64,000 nt of DNA from Thiomicrorhabdus sp963677355 (GCA_963677355.2 CAXXXQ010000001.1:372001-436000); one strand, 5' to 3'. Shown: positions 25,906-36,005, numbered from the stretch's first letter. Translations and numbers: made by a program. Notes: generated from the sequence alone by a model not told the origin.

Positions 25906-26850
25906 ATGAAGCCAGTAAACGCTTTTTTGTCCATAGCTCTCGCACTGTTACCGTATCACCTGCAAGCATCGGAAACAGATACTGACTACATTCCGCTAAA
26001 CTACAACTCTCCGGGATTAAACACCCAAGCTCAGACCACATTGCTTGAAAAAGATGCCGAATTTGTGGAAAACGAATATCAAGACCTTGACCAAGATGGC
26101 GTTTTGGACAAAATCGACCTATGTCCCAACACCATCTTAGGCGTAAAAGTTGACAGTCACGGTTGCGAGCTGGATTCAGATCAAGACGGCGTTTTTGATC
26201 GTTTGGATCAATGTCCGGGCACTGCACCGGGGGTTAAAGTGAATATTTTTGGTTGCGAAGGTGACGAAGACGGCGATGGCGTTTTCGACAGTAAAGATCA
26301 GTGTCCGGGCACACCGGCCGGCACGCCTGTCGATGAAGTTGGCTGCAAGTTGATTGGCGACGCCGATAAAGACGGCGTTAACGATGGCGACGATCAATGT
26401 CCGAATACGCCGGAAGGCGCAACTGTCAACCAATACGGCTGCGAACCGGTCAGTTTTGTATTAACCAATATCAACTTCGACACGGCTAAACACAATATTC
26501 GCGAAGATCAGGCAAAAATACTGAAATCCGATGCCGCCTCCTTGCAAAACCTGCAAGCCGATGAAGTGATCCTGATTACCGGCCATACCGACTGGCAGTC
26601 AAGTACCGAATACAATTTACGCCTATCTTGGCGTCGAGCGAACAGCACAAAAGCGTTTATTGTCAAAGAATTCGGTCTCAACCCTGATGACGTCTATATC
26701 GACGGAAAAGGCGAGTCACAACCGATTGCGGATAATACTACGGCGGAAGGTCTTTTCAAAAACCGTCGTATTGAATTCAAAATCATGAAACGTGACGAGC
26801 TGCCTGCTGAGGCTAAACTGAAAATGCCGGCAGAAATGGCTGCTTACTAA
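25906..26850 (+). CDS. OmpA-family outer-membrane protein with thrombospondin type 3 repeats
   Basis: This protein has a signal peptide (MKPVNAFLSIALALLPYHLQ). Four calcium-binding TSP3-like repeats follow, of the type DxDxDGVxDxxDxCPxT (about residues 55-180). A C-terminal OmpA peptidoglycan-binding domain (INFDTAKHNI, ITGHTDWQSS, GKGESQPIADN, NRRIEFKI) completes it. It should anchor in the outer membrane and bind peptidoglycan. The ATG at 25906 with AGGATC upstream is preferred over a TTG 33 bases earlier. Similar OmpA/TSP3 genes accompany Lap/Bpf adhesin loci, and lapG follows after a terminator. A TATAAT box at 25845-25850 is a likely promoter element. Confidence 0.88.
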   Translation: MKPVNAFLSIALALLPYHLQASETDTDYIPLNYNSPGLNTQAQTTLLEKDAEFVENEYQDLDQDGVLDKIDLCPNTILGVKVDSHGCELDSDQDGVFDRLDQCPGTAPGVKVNIFGCEGDEDGDGVFDSKDQCPGTPAGTPVDEVGCKLIGDADKDGVNDGDDQCPNTPEGATVNQYGCEPVSFVLTNINFDTAKHNIREDQAKILKSDAASLQNLQADEVILITGHTDWQSSTEYNLRLSWRRANSTKAFIVKEFGLNPDDVYIDGKGESQPIADNTTAEGLFKNRRIEFKIMKRDELPAEAKLKMPAEMAAY

Positions 26851-26878
26851 GGTTAGTCGGAATTTGTCAAAATCAGTC

Positions 26879-26907
26879 AAGGCAACCGATGTGGTTGCCT
26901 TTTTTTG
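26879..26907 (+). terminator. Rho-independent terminator between the OmpA/TSP3 gene and lapG
   Basis: AAGGCAACC and GGTTGCCTT pair around a five-base loop and are followed by seven T. It separates the OmpA-type gene from lapG, whose start lies immediately after it. Confidence 0.92.
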
Positions 26908-26911
26908 TGCA

Positions 26912-27589
26912 ATGACTAAACTGACTAACATGAACCGAACCGTTTTGAAACAGACCGTTTTATGGGCATTAATTGCACTTGCCAGCTCCCTGTTCGCCAT
27001 CGCCGGCGCACCGGGTAAAATTGTTTCCGAAAAAGAGATTGCCGAGACTGAAAAACGCTATGGTTCAAGAGCCGCAGAGCGACTTAGAGCCTGGCAGGAA
27101 CTGGTTGATCAAAATCAAAATCTGAGCGAACACGACAAACTGGAACTGGTTAATGACTTTTTTAACCGGGTGCGTTTTATAGATGACATCGTTCACTGGA
27201 AGAAGAAAGATTACTGGGCCACCCCGGTCGAAATGCTGGCGACCGACGCAGGCGATTGCGAGGACTATTCGATAGCCAAATACTTTACGTTAAAAGCGTT
27301 GGGCGTGCCGGAAAACAAACTCTATATCACCTATGTTAAAGCGCTCAGATACAATCAAGCCCACATGGTACTCACTTACTTCAAAACCCCAAAATCCGTC
27401 CCCCTTGTTCTCGACAATATCAACAAACGCATACTCGAAGCCACTAAACGAAAAGATTTGGTGCCGGTGTACAGTTTTAACGGTGACGGACTTTGGCTGG
27501 CAAGACAGCGTGGTAAAGGTAAATCGGTTAAAGGCGGTACCTCAAAACTCAAGAAGTGGAATGAGTTACTGAACCGGCTGGATAATTAA
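26912..27589 (+). CDS. lapG: LapG-type periplasmic cysteine protease (BTLCP)
   Basis: This transglutaminase-like cysteine proteinase of about 225 residues cleaves the N-terminus of large surface adhesins and so releases cells from biofilm when c-di-GMP is low. The catalytic triad is visible: Cys116 in GDCEDYS, His151 in AHMVL and Asp168 in VLDNI, with spacing close to that of LapG from Pseudomonas fluorescens. A hydrophobic signal segment (about residues 9-28) directs it to the periplasm. Starts at 26912 or 26930 are possible. The 26864 start is unlikely because it would include the upstream terminator. lapD follows 94 bp downstream. The adhesin substrate is not in the window. Confidence 0.92.
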   Translation: MTKLTNMNRTVLKQTVLWALIALASSLFAIAGAPGKIVSEKEIAETEKRYGSRAAERLRAWQELVDQNQNLSEHDKLELVNDFFNRVRFIDDIVHWKKKDYWATPVEMLATDAGDCEDYSIAKYFTLKALGVPENKLYITYVKALRYNQAHMVLTYFKTPKSVPLVLDNINKRILEATKRKDLVPVYSFNGDGLWLARQRGKGKSVKGGTSKLKKWNELLNRLDN

Positions 27590-27683
27590 GAGCGTACCAT
27601 CCGTGCGTTAATATTTTTAATCAACATTTATTTAATTTAGACTACAAAACAGAGACTCGGTTGATCGACTAAGGAATAGGCAA

Positions 27684-29624
27684 ATGAGCTTAAGCAGACA
27701 AATGATTATTTTCATTACCGTAATGGTACTCACCCTTCTATTGGGTACCTTTGCCTTGAATCTCAACAACACCAAAAACTTCCTGCAAGAACAGCTACAC
27801 GCCCATGCTCAGGACACCGCTACCTCTTTGGGGCTTTCACTGAGCACCATTCCCGACCCTGAAGATGTTTCCGGCATGGAAACCATGATCAATGCGGTAT
27901 TCGACCGGGGTTACTATGCACATATCAACCTGACCGACATGGAAAACAAGCTGATCTACCACCGTGAAAACGCCAAGACTATGGAAGACGTACCGACTTG
28001 GTTTATCAACAGCATCGAACTGGAAACGCCCGAGGCGCAAGCTTTGGTTCAGACTGGCTGGATTCCGATCGGCACACTCACGGTTTCCAGTCATGCCGGT
28101 TATGCCTATATCCAACTTTGGCAAACCGCCAAGAACCTGCTTATTTGGTTTGTGGCCGCCGCCCTGATTGCGATTTTGATCGCGGCCTACATTATCCGGA
28201 TCATGCTTAAACCGCTTAAAGAGATGGAAAAGCAGGCTGAAGCGATTGTTAAAAAACAATATCTTATTCAGAGCGATTTGCCTTCCACAATCGAATTTCG
28301 TCAAGTCGTGATCGGCATGAATGCGATGGTGAATAAATTAAGGGCCGTGTTTGAACGCGATGCCAATGCTGCTGAGAAACTGCAAAAAATGGCTTATCAA
28401 GACAGCGTCACCGGTTTAAGCAACCGCCGCCATTTTGAAATGATTATCGACAGTATCCTCGATCCACACCAAGATGCGCCCGAAGGCTCCATCTGTCTAG
28501 TCAGAATCAACCACCTTAAAGAACTGAATGACCAATTCGGCTATCTTACCGGCGACAAGCTGGTCAAATCACTCTCTGATCAATTAAGGTTGCAGTTAGC
28601 GCACGATGAAGCAATTTTTGCCAGACTAAACGGAACCGAACTAGTAGCTTTATTACCCAGAGTTCAGGCAACCAATCTTGAGCAAGCCACCTCTAAAATT
28701 TCCGCCGCCATGCCGGCTATTTTGCAGGACTTACAAGCAGAGAAATCGGATACGTCTATCGCCATCGCCTATACCGACTACCAGCCGGGAGAGAATCGCG
28801 GTCCGTTATTAGGCCAACTCGACTTTGCCATTGAGCAAGCAGAAAAAGAGGGTAAAAATGGCTGTTACTACTACAACACAAATAAACAGGCTTCCGATGA
28901 AAACACCTGGGAGGCCTCTCTGACTCAAGCGATTAACGAGAAACGTTTTGTTCTCTATCAACAGAGTGCTTACGACAAAGAACGCCATGTACATGACCAA
29001 GAATTGTTTATTCGCCTAAAAGACACCGATGGCGTTATCCGCTCGCCGGGTTATTTTATGCCGGCAGTGGAACAACTCAATAAAACGGCAGACATTGATG
29101 AACTGGTCATCAATATGACACTGCAATACCTGAAAACCCATATAGATACTCCGGTACTCGCCATCAACTTGTCCAAAGCGGTTATCGACAATCAGAACTT
29201 ACAAAACAAGTTAATCACCTTGCTACAAGAAAACAGCGCTCTAGCCGTTCGTATTGCGGTCGAACTACCGGAAAGACTCGTTATCGATCAGAAAGGGCAA
29301 GTCTGGCCGCTACTGAAAAAATTAAAACAACTGGGAATCCAAGTCGGTATCGATCATTTCGGATCACGTCTCGGTAATATGCTCTATTTGCAAGATCTAA
29401 ACCCCGATTATGTCAAACTGGATGCTTCATTCAGTAAAGCGATCGACAACGACGCGCAAACACGCGACTATATTTCCAGCTTGTGTGAATTGACCAACAG
29501 CCTGGATATCGATGTCGTCGCCATGGCCATCGAAAACGAAGAACAAACCAAAGCGATGGCGGAACTCGGCGTGAAATACTACCAAGGTTACTTATTCGGT
29601 GCGCCGGCCTCGTTGCAAGAATAG
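27684..29624 (+). CDS. lapD: LapD-type inner-membrane c-di-GMP receptor
   Basis: This 646-residue protein has the LapD order: transmembrane helix near residue 8-25, periplasmic LapD/MoxY domain, second transmembrane helix near 155-172, HAMP, GGDEF and EAL domains. Both catalytic domains are degenerate. The GGDEF position reads RLNGTELVALL and the EAL position reads YQQSAYDKE, so it should bind rather than make or break c-di-GMP. In the known system c-di-GMP-bound LapD captures LapG through its periplasmic domain and protects the adhesin. It lies between lapG and a sensor-like gene, 13 bp from the latter, in one direction. Confidence 0.93.
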   Translation: MSLSRQMIIFITVMVLTLLLGTFALNLNNTKNFLQEQLHAHAQDTATSLGLSLSTIPDPEDVSGMETMINAVFDRGYYAHINLTDMENKLIYHRENAKTMEDVPTWFINSIELETPEAQALVQTGWIPIGTLTVSSHAGYAYIQLWQTAKNLLIWFVAAALIAILIAAYIIRIMLKPLKEMEKQAEAIVKKQYLIQSDLPSTIEFRQVVIGMNAMVNKLRAVFERDANAAEKLQKMAYQDSVTGLSNRRHFEMIIDSILDPHQDAPEGSICLVRINHLKELNDQFGYLTGDKLVKSLSDQLRLQLAHDEAIFARLNGTELVALLPRVQATNLEQATSKISAAMPAILQDLQAEKSDTSIAIAYTDYQPGENRGPLLGQLDFAIEQAEKEGKNGCYYYNTNKQASDENTWEASLTQAINEKRFVLYQQSAYDKERHVHDQELFIRLKDTDGVIRSPGYFMPAVEQLNKTADIDELVINMTLQYLKTHIDTPVLAINLSKAVIDNQNLQNKLITLLQENSALAVRIAVELPERLVIDQKGQVWPLLKKLKQLGIQVGIDHFGSRLGNMLYLQDLNPDYVKLDASFSKAIDNDAQTRDYISSLCELTNSLDIDVVAMAIENEEQTKAMAELGVKYYQGYLFGAPASLQE

Positions 29625-29637
29625 AGCGCCTGAAATA

Positions 29638-31425
29638 ATGAAACCTTTATTCTTATTCCTGGCACTGGCATTAAGCGGCCTACTGTTTAACGGCGCTGCT
29701 CAGGCCGACAACTGGAATAAGCTTCACAAAGCATCCAAGGTCACCTTACAACTGAAGTGGAATCACCAATTTCAGTTTGCCGGTTACTACATGGCTAAAG
29801 CCAAAGGCTTTTACCGAGAAGCCGGCCTCGATGTGGAAATCAAAGCCGCCGACCAGCAGTCAGACCCGATTCAAGAAGTGCTTGAGGGTCGCGCCCAATT
29901 CGGGATAGGAACCAGTGAACTGTTGCTGCACCACCATAGAGGGAAGCCTGTAGTGGTTCTCGGCGTTATTTTTCAGCACTCGCCACTCGCTTTGCTGGCA
30001 TTAGAAGAAAGCGGGCTTGACCTGATTACCGATCTAGCCGGCAAAAAAATCATGATCGAAAGAAATTCGTCCGAAATCTACGCTCTACTTAAACAGTCCA
30101 ACCTCGATTCCAGCCAAATAGAAGTCATCTCCCACAACCAAGACATCAAGGATCTACTTGAGAAAAAAGTAGACGCCATGACAATTTACACCACTTCGGA
30201 AATCTATGAACTCAGTAAACATAAAATTCCTTACCGTCTATTTACACCAAGAATGGCCGGTATCGACTTTTACGGCGATAATTTTTTCACGACTCAACAA
30301 ATTGTCGAAGAGCGACCCGAGATGGTTGAAGCCTTTCGTAAAGCGACGATCAAAGGCTGGAGCTACGCTGTGTCGAATATCGGCGAATCGATTCGTCACA
30401 TTTTGACGGCCTATCAAATAGGCTCGGAAGAACAATTGCAATTTGAAGCTTCCGTTATGCAATCTCTAATGCGTACCGACCTGATCGAACCCGGGCATAT
30501 GTCGGAAAATCGCTGGAAGCATATCTCTTCCGTCTACCAAGAGTTAGGCTTAATTCCTCAGGAAAAGCCGCTAAACCGCTTTATGTACAAACATGAAAAC
30601 ATCGTTTCGCACCTTGAATCAAGGGTCAACGATCTGATTCTCTTAAGTCTGGGCATTGTACTCTTGGCGTTAACCATTATTTGGTATCTTCAACGTTTCT
30701 ACAAAGTTAAAAACCAGCTCAGCACCATTATGGATCAATCTCCTTTGGCCATTCTGCTTATCAATCAACAGTATCTCGTAATTGAGTGGAACCATCAGGC
30801 AGAACAGATATTTGGCTGGCAAGCCGAAGAAGTTTTAGGCAAAAATATTTTCGATTTTTTAGTACTGAAAGCCCATCGAGTGAAGGTAGAACAAGCCCTA
30901 GAGAAAGTTTTTCATGCACAAAAAGCCATTCATCATGAAAACAAGAACATCCATAAAAGCGGTAAGGAACTGACCTGCAATTGGTCAAATGCACCTTTCC
31001 ATGTGAATGGAAACAAATACATCATGTGCATGGCGTTAGACACATCCGAACTCCGTGATCTCAAAGCGATGTCCTTGAAAAAAGACGACTTTGCAAGCCA
31101 ACACGACGCTACGGAAATTGAACAATTCCTTCTGAATCTCGTCCGAATTATGAACTTGAGTCTGGATATCTGGGAAGAATGCACGTCGAAATCCAAAACC
31201 AGCTTTGCAGACCAAAGCGGCTTATGGCGTGTCAGCTTGGATGGCGGAACCGCAAAAACCAGAACGCTGGACAAATACCTGTCAATCAACACCATTCCTC
31301 AAAAACCCAGATGGAAGAATGTTATCAATACCGCCAACTACATTATAAGAACCTTTCCTTCCCACCCGAAAATCGAAGAGCTGCAAACGTTAAAATGTTC
31401 AATTCACCCTCCCGGCAGCAATTAA
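29638..31425 (+). CDS. NMT1/THI5-like periplasmic sensor with PAS domain and unrecognised C-terminus
   Basis: This 595-residue protein starts at the ATG 13 bp after lapD. A signal peptide leads to a THI5/NMT1-like substrate-binding domain (VTLQLKWNHQFQFAGYYMAK, GIGTSELLLHH, MTIYTTSEIYEL; about residues 30-300). A transmembrane helix near 338-356 and a PAS domain (about 370-480) follow. The last ~110 residues contain SGLWRVSLDGGTAKTRTLDKY and end in IRTFPSHPKIEELQ; I do not recognise this domain. No histidine kinase, GGDEF or EAL output is present. Position next to lapD suggests it senses a small molecule and signals to the Lap system, possibly through partner proteins. Confidence 0.7.
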   Translation: MKPLFLFLALALSGLLFNGAAQADNWNKLHKASKVTLQLKWNHQFQFAGYYMAKAKGFYREAGLDVEIKAADQQSDPIQEVLEGRAQFGIGTSELLLHHHRGKPVVVLGVIFQHSPLALLALEESGLDLITDLAGKKIMIERNSSEIYALLKQSNLDSSQIEVISHNQDIKDLLEKKVDAMTIYTTSEIYELSKHKIPYRLFTPRMAGIDFYGDNFFTTQQIVEERPEMVEAFRKATIKGWSYAVSNIGESIRHILTAYQIGSEEQLQFEASVMQSLMRTDLIEPGHMSENRWKHISSVYQELGLIPQEKPLNRFMYKHENIVSHLESRVNDLILLSLGIVLLALTIIWYLQRFYKVKNQLSTIMDQSPLAILLINQQYLVIEWNHQAEQIFGWQAEEVLGKNIFDFLVLKAHRVKVEQALEKVFHAQKAIHHENKNIHKSGKELTCNWSNAPFHVNGNKYIMCMALDTSELRDLKAMSLKKDDFASQHDATEIEQFLLNLVRIMNLSLDIWEECTSKSKTSFADQSGLWRVSLDGGTAKTRTLDKYLSINTIPQKPRWKNVINTANYIIRTFPSHPKIEELQTLKCSIHPPGSN

Positions 31426-31527
31426 CCCTGTTCTATTTCTTATTTTTACCTAAATTTACCCCCCGGAACAGACTTCTACATTATATTTTTGTCTTCCGTC
31501 AGGCATAATACCCTTACCAAAAAACGG

Positions 31528-31555
31528 AATAACCGCGCGACATTTCGCGGTTATT
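31528..31555. terminator. Hairpin terminator before lapB
   Basis: AATAACCGCG and CGCGGTTATT pair perfectly over ten bases around an eight-base loop, with an A-rich stretch before and a T-rich stretch after. It lies 103 bp after the sensor gene. It probably ends the lapG-lapD-sensor transcript. Confidence 0.75.
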
Positions 31556-31649
31556 TATTAAAAGTGATTAAGCTAGAGCTTCATGCAAGCTAGACACATG
31601 CTATGATGCATAACTAAGCTAAAAGCAGTTATTCATTGACGGCGGGACT

Positions 31650-33851
31650 ATGGCAGAGAACCAAGTGCAAGATTCATTAAAACCGGAGCAGCAAGACAAG
31701 TCGGAAAATAAAGCCTACACCGCTGTAGACACCGATTTGAACAGCCCGCTGCTCGATTGCCTCGTCATTTATACCAAGCTAAACCGTCAACCTTATTCAA
31801 AAGACGCACTCATCGCCGGGCTACCAATCGATCCGGAGCATATCTCGCCGGAAATATTTAAACGTGCTGCAGCCAGAGCCAAATTAGAAGCCTCGTTTAA
31901 AAAACGTAATCTGGAAGACATCTCCAACTTGGTCTTGCCCTGTATCTTAACCCTTTCGGGTAATCAAGCTTGTATTCTTGAGAAGATCGACTTAGACACA
32001 AATACCGCTGATATCATTCTTCCCGAAGCCGAAGAAGGCATCACTCAGGTCAACCTGCAAGAGCTGAATGAGCAATACCTCGGTTATGCTATCTACCTAA
32101 CCAAGAAAGTCTACCATGAGCAGAAAACCGAAAATCTAATGGGCTTTCAAGAGGGGCATTGGTTTTGGGGAACCATGTGGGCCTCCAAGTCGATTTATCG
32201 CGATGTTTTGGTCGCCTCTATCGTCATCAATATATTCGTTCTAGCTAACCCTCTGTTCGTCATGAATGTCTATGACCGCATCGTCCCCAACAATGCCGTG
32301 GAGTCGCTTTGGGTATTGGCTATCGGCGTCAGTGTCGTCTATATGTTTGACGTTTTGCTCAAATATTTGCGCTCCTACTTCCTGGAGATCGCCGGTAAAA
32401 AAAGCGACGTCATCATGTCCGGTAAGCTATTCGAACAAACACTTGGGCTGCGTATGTCAAACCGTGGTGGTTCGATTGGGGTTTTAGCCAATCAATTGAA
32501 AGAGTTCGACAGCATCCGTAATTTCTTCACATCGGGCACGGTGGCCTCTCTGGTAGATTTACCGTTTATGATTATTTTCCTGATGGTTATTTTCTATATC
32601 GCCGGAAGCATTGTATTGATCCCCATGGCCATTATCGGTTTTATTCTGTTGTACAGTTTTCTTATGAAAAAACCGATTGCACGTGCTATTGAGGCCAACT
32701 ACGAAGCCAATAGTCAGAAAAATGCGGTGCTGATCGAAACCCTCAACTCCATTGAAACCATCAAAGCACTTGGCGTTGAAGCGCGTTCGCAATGGCGCTG
32801 GGAACAAGCGGTCGGAGAGATTGCCAAAGCCAGCCTCAAATCGAAAATGTTGCAAAGCTCTTTGGGAAGAATGACCGGCTTTATGCAACAAATGAGTACG
32901 GTCGTGATTGTTCTGGCAGGCGTTTACATCATCCAAGAAGGCGATCTGACTATGGGTGGTTTGATTGCAACAGTGATGTTAAGCCAACGAGCGATCGGCC
33001 CCATGGGGCAATTTGCCAGCTTAGTCACCAGCTACGAACAAACCAAAACAGCCCTAAATTCGTTAAACGAACTGATGGACAAAGAGGTGGAACGCCCTAT
33101 CAGCAAACGTTTCATCCAACATCCGCATTTCGACGGCAAGATTGAATTTGTCAATGTCAGCTTTACCTATCCGGGAGAAACTAAACCTGCCCTGAACCGG
33201 GTCAGTTTTGTGATCGAGCCGGGTGAAAAAGTCGGCATTATCGGTCGAATCGGCTCCGGAAAGTCGACTATCGAAAAATTAATTCTCGGCTTCTATCAAG
33301 TTGACGAAGGCTCTATCCTGATTGACGGTATCGACATTACCCAACTAGATCCGGCTGAAGTACGTCACAATATCAACTATGTACCGCAAGATGTCACGCT
33401 ATTTAGCGGCGATGTTCGCGATAACATCTCTTACCGAGCGCCATACGTTGAGGACGACACCATCCTCAAAGCGGCCAAACTGGCCGGTGTCGATGACTTT
33501 ATCAAAAAACACCCGTCAGGTTACAGTTTAATGGTCAACGAGGGCGGCACCTCCTTGTCGGGCGGACAGCGTCAAAGTATCGGTGTGGCCCGCGCCTTGC
33601 TGGTAGAAACACCGATCTACCTGTTTGACGAACCGACCAATGCAATGGACGCAAAAACCGAACAGCAGATGATTGACCGTCTTAAACAAGGCACTCTCAA
33701 CAGTACGACTTTGGTCGTTACCCATAAGATGAGTTTGTTGCAATTGACGGATCGACTCATGGTCATGGATTCCGGAAAACTGATCGCCGACGGTAATAAA
33801 CAGACCGTGCTGGAAGCTCTGAAAACCGGTAAATTAAATAAGAATGGCTAG
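31650..33851 (+). CDS. lapB: LapB-type type I secretion ABC transporter
   Basis: This 733-residue inner-membrane exporter has a degenerate N-terminal C39-like domain (DCLVIYTKLNRQPYSKDALI) lacking a catalytic Cys. Such domains are known to dock RTX-type substrates without cutting them. A six-helix ABC membrane domain (about residues 165-450) follows. The ATPase domain has Walker A IGRIGSGKSTIEKL, signature SLSGGQRQSIG and Walker B IYLFDEPTNAMD. It would power export of a large adhesin with LapC and LapE. The start codon is ATG after GGCGGGAC. lapC begins 3 bp downstream. Upstream TATGAT near 31603 may be a -10 box. Confidence 0.93.
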   Translation: MAENQVQDSLKPEQQDKSENKAYTAVDTDLNSPLLDCLVIYTKLNRQPYSKDALIAGLPIDPEHISPEIFKRAAARAKLEASFKKRNLEDISNLVLPCILTLSGNQACILEKIDLDTNTADIILPEAEEGITQVNLQELNEQYLGYAIYLTKKVYHEQKTENLMGFQEGHWFWGTMWASKSIYRDVLVASIVINIFVLANPLFVMNVYDRIVPNNAVESLWVLAIGVSVVYMFDVLLKYLRSYFLEIAGKKSDVIMSGKLFEQTLGLRMSNRGGSIGVLANQLKEFDSIRNFFTSGTVASLVDLPFMIIFLMVIFYIAGSIVLIPMAIIGFILLYSFLMKKPIARAIEANYEANSQKNAVLIETLNSIETIKALGVEARSQWRWEQAVGEIAKASLKSKMLQSSLGRMTGFMQQMSTVVIVLAGVYIIQEGDLTMGGLIATVMLSQRAIGPMGQFASLVTSYEQTKTALNSLNELMDKEVERPISKRFIQHPHFDGKIEFVNVSFTYPGETKPALNRVSFVIEPGEKVGIIGRIGSGKSTIEKLILGFYQVDEGSILIDGIDITQLDPAEVRHNINYVPQDVTLFSGDVRDNISYRAPYVEDDTILKAAKLAGVDDFIKKHPSGYSLMVNEGGTSLSGGQRQSIGVARALLVETPIYLFDEPTNAMDAKTEQQMIDRLKQGTLNSTTLVVTHKMSLLQLTDRLMVMDSGKLIADGNKQTVLEALKTGKLNKNG

Positions 33852-33854
33852 ACA

Positions 33855-35249
33855 ATGACAGACTCCAATCACCAAGAAAACATTGAAGCCGACATGCCGC
33901 CCGTAGAGCAGAAATCTCGCAGACAGCATATCGCCGAACAAGATATCGCTTACATGTCGAGTTTGAGCCAGGCAGCTTTGGAAAAACCCACAACCAAATC
34001 GCAAATGGTTGTGTGGATTATATTACTGGTCGTTATCTGGTTGATTTACTGGTCCAGCCATGCCGAACTTGACAAAATCGTCCGCGGAGAAGGAAAAGTC
34101 GTCCCCTCTTCGCAAATCCAGATTATTCAGAATCTTGAAGGCGGGATTGTCGAACAGCTATTTGTCAGCTCGGGAGATTTCGTTAAAAAAGGGCAAATTC
34201 TCCTCAAACTAGATAATACCCAGTTTGCCAGTTCATACGGAGAAAGCGAACTCAGAGAGTCCGAACTGACCGCCAAAGCCCAACGATTGGCAGCCGAAGC
34301 ATTCGATAAACCCTTTGAAATTAATCTTTCGGCAGACATGGATCCGGGGACCAAAAGCTTATACGAACGAGAACATCAACTCTATATTGCGCGTCAGAAA
34401 CAGCTGGAAACTTCCGACCGGATTTTGGTTGAACAGATCGAGCAGAAAAAATTGGAACTGCAAGATGCTTACAGCCAACAGAAGCAGCTGACCCGCTCCT
34501 TAAACTTGTTGAAAAAAGAAGTCGGTTTTATGAAACCTCTGGTCAAACAAGGGATTGCCTCGCAGGTTGATCTGCTCAAACTGGAACGAGAAGAGAACGA
34601 AGCTTTGACCAAGTTGAAAGGAATCGAATTTTCAATTCCGAGAATAAAATCGTCAATCTCGGAAGCTCGTTCAAAACGGGTTGACGCCAAGGAACAGTTT
34701 GCCAACGAAGCTCACGAAGAGCTGAATATGGTATTGGCCGAAAAAGAGCAACTGGTCAAATCCAAAGCCGCTTTGCAAGACCGTGTTGACCGTACCGACA
34801 TTAAATCGCCGGTCAACGGCACCGTTAAACAGATGTTTGTAAACACCATTGGCGGAGTGGTTCAGCCCGGAAGCGATATTGTCGAGATTGTCCCGGATGA
34901 CGACACCTTGGTGCTTGAAACCAAAATCGAACCGGCCGATATCGGCTTTATCTACCCCGGGCTCAAAGCAAAAGTAAAATTTACTGCTTACGACTTTGCC
35001 ATATACGGAGGACTTGACGGTACAGTCAAACAGATATCGGCCGATACTATTACCGATGACGAAGGTAACAGTTACTATATTGCCCGTATCGAAACTGATC
35101 GTAACCATCTTGGAACCGAACAGACTCCTCTGTATCTGCTTCCGGGAATGACCGCCAGTATTGACGTAATTGTCGGTAAACACACCATACTGGATTATAT
35201 TTTAAAACCGATTATTAAAGCCAGGGACGCCGCTTTAAGAGAATCGTAG
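33855..35249 (+). CDS. lapC: LapC-type HlyD-family membrane fusion protein
   Basis: This 464-residue adaptor links the LapB exporter to the outer-membrane channel. It has a cytoplasmic N-terminus of ~50 residues and one transmembrane helix (VVWIILLVVIWLIYWSS). Next come a split lipoyl/beta-barrel region (IIQNLEGGIVEQLFVSSGD; DIKSPVNGTVKQMFV), a long coiled-coil hairpin (about residues 110-300), and the C-terminal beta-barrel section with YNxxxGGLDGTVKQI-like features. It starts three bases after lapB, so the two are translationally coupled. The family is that of HlyD/LapC proteins of type I secretion. Confidence 0.92.
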   Translation: MTDSNHQENIEADMPPVEQKSRRQHIAEQDIAYMSSLSQAALEKPTTKSQMVVWIILLVVIWLIYWSSHAELDKIVRGEGKVVPSSQIQIIQNLEGGIVEQLFVSSGDFVKKGQILLKLDNTQFASSYGESELRESELTAKAQRLAAEAFDKPFEINLSADMDPGTKSLYEREHQLYIARQKQLETSDRILVEQIEQKKLELQDAYSQQKQLTRSLNLLKKEVGFMKPLVKQGIASQVDLLKLEREENEALTKLKGIEFSIPRIKSSISEARSKRVDAKEQFANEAHEELNMVLAEKEQLVKSKAALQDRVDRTDIKSPVNGTVKQMFVNTIGGVVQPGSDIVEIVPDDDTLVLETKIEPADIGFIYPGLKAKVKFTAYDFAIYGGLDGTVKQISADTITDDEGNSYYIARIETDRNHLGTEQTPLYLLPGMTASIDVIVGKHTILDYILKPIIKARDAALRES

Positions 35250-35346
35250 ATTTTGGATGACACCGCGTGGTTTATCCATTAGAATACGTAAAATTTGGGT
35301 GTCCATAGAAAAACTGACTAAATGATATGATAAAGCTCATTAGACA

Positions 35347-35943
35347 ATGAAACGCCCATTAATATATGTTCAAGACCCGAACGCATTAAAAAATTGGTTA
35401 GCGGCTTGCAGCGCAAACGCTAAGGTTTTATATGACCTGCAAAACCTTACAGCGCGTTTCAGTCCTAGTGAATATCTGCTCCTTGTTCAAATCACCCCAA
35501 CCTCAAAAGTTGAAATGATTATTGAGCTCGCAAAACTGTTTGATGTCATCGTAACCTCTAACGACCCTTCCGACACGGAAGGCTTACACTTGTTTCAACA
35601 AGGTATCAAAGGTTACATCAACACCTATGCCACAGTAGAGCGGATCAAACAAGCATTAGAAACCGTGCAGTCCGGTAATGTTTGGCTGGGACAGAGCATC
35701 ATGCAAATCATGGTGCAATCTTTACAGCCTGCAAACAGCGCCAATGACGGATGGAAAGCGCTATTAACCGAACGAGAAGTCCAGACGGCGGAACTGGTAC
35801 TACAGAGTAAATCGAATAAAGACATTGCCGGACGGCTGGAAATTACCGAAAGAACGGTTAAAGCACACCTGCATAATATCTTTGAAAAACTTGAAGTTAC
35901 CGACCGGCTTGCGTTAGCATTAAAAATAAAGAATTGGCTTTAA
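35347..35943 (+). CDS. LuxR/NarL-type transcription regulator in the lap locus
   Basis: This 198-residue protein has a C-terminal LuxR helix-turn-helix (LLTEREVQTAELVLQSKSNK then ITERTVKAHLHNIFEKLEV). The N-terminal ~125 residues have a receiver-like shape but lack the acidic pocket and the phospho-Asp at the expected place, as in CsgD- or VpsT-like regulators. It sits between lapC and lapE with gaps of 97 and 62 bp. It probably controls expression of the secretion genes or the adhesin, possibly in response to c-di-GMP. That control is inferred from position only. Confidence 0.8.
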   Translation: MKRPLIYVQDPNALKNWLAACSANAKVLYDLQNLTARFSPSEYLLLVQITPTSKVEMIIELAKLFDVIVTSNDPSDTEGLHLFQQGIKGYINTYATVERIKQALETVQSGNVWLGQSIMQIMVQSLQPANSANDGWKALLTEREVQTAELVLQSKSNKDIAGRLEITERTVKAHLHNIFEKLEVTDRLALALKIKNWL

Positions 35944-36005
35944 AATCAAATAATTAGAAAACACTTATATATATCAAACCGATACATTGTGACCAGGATA
36001 AAGAG

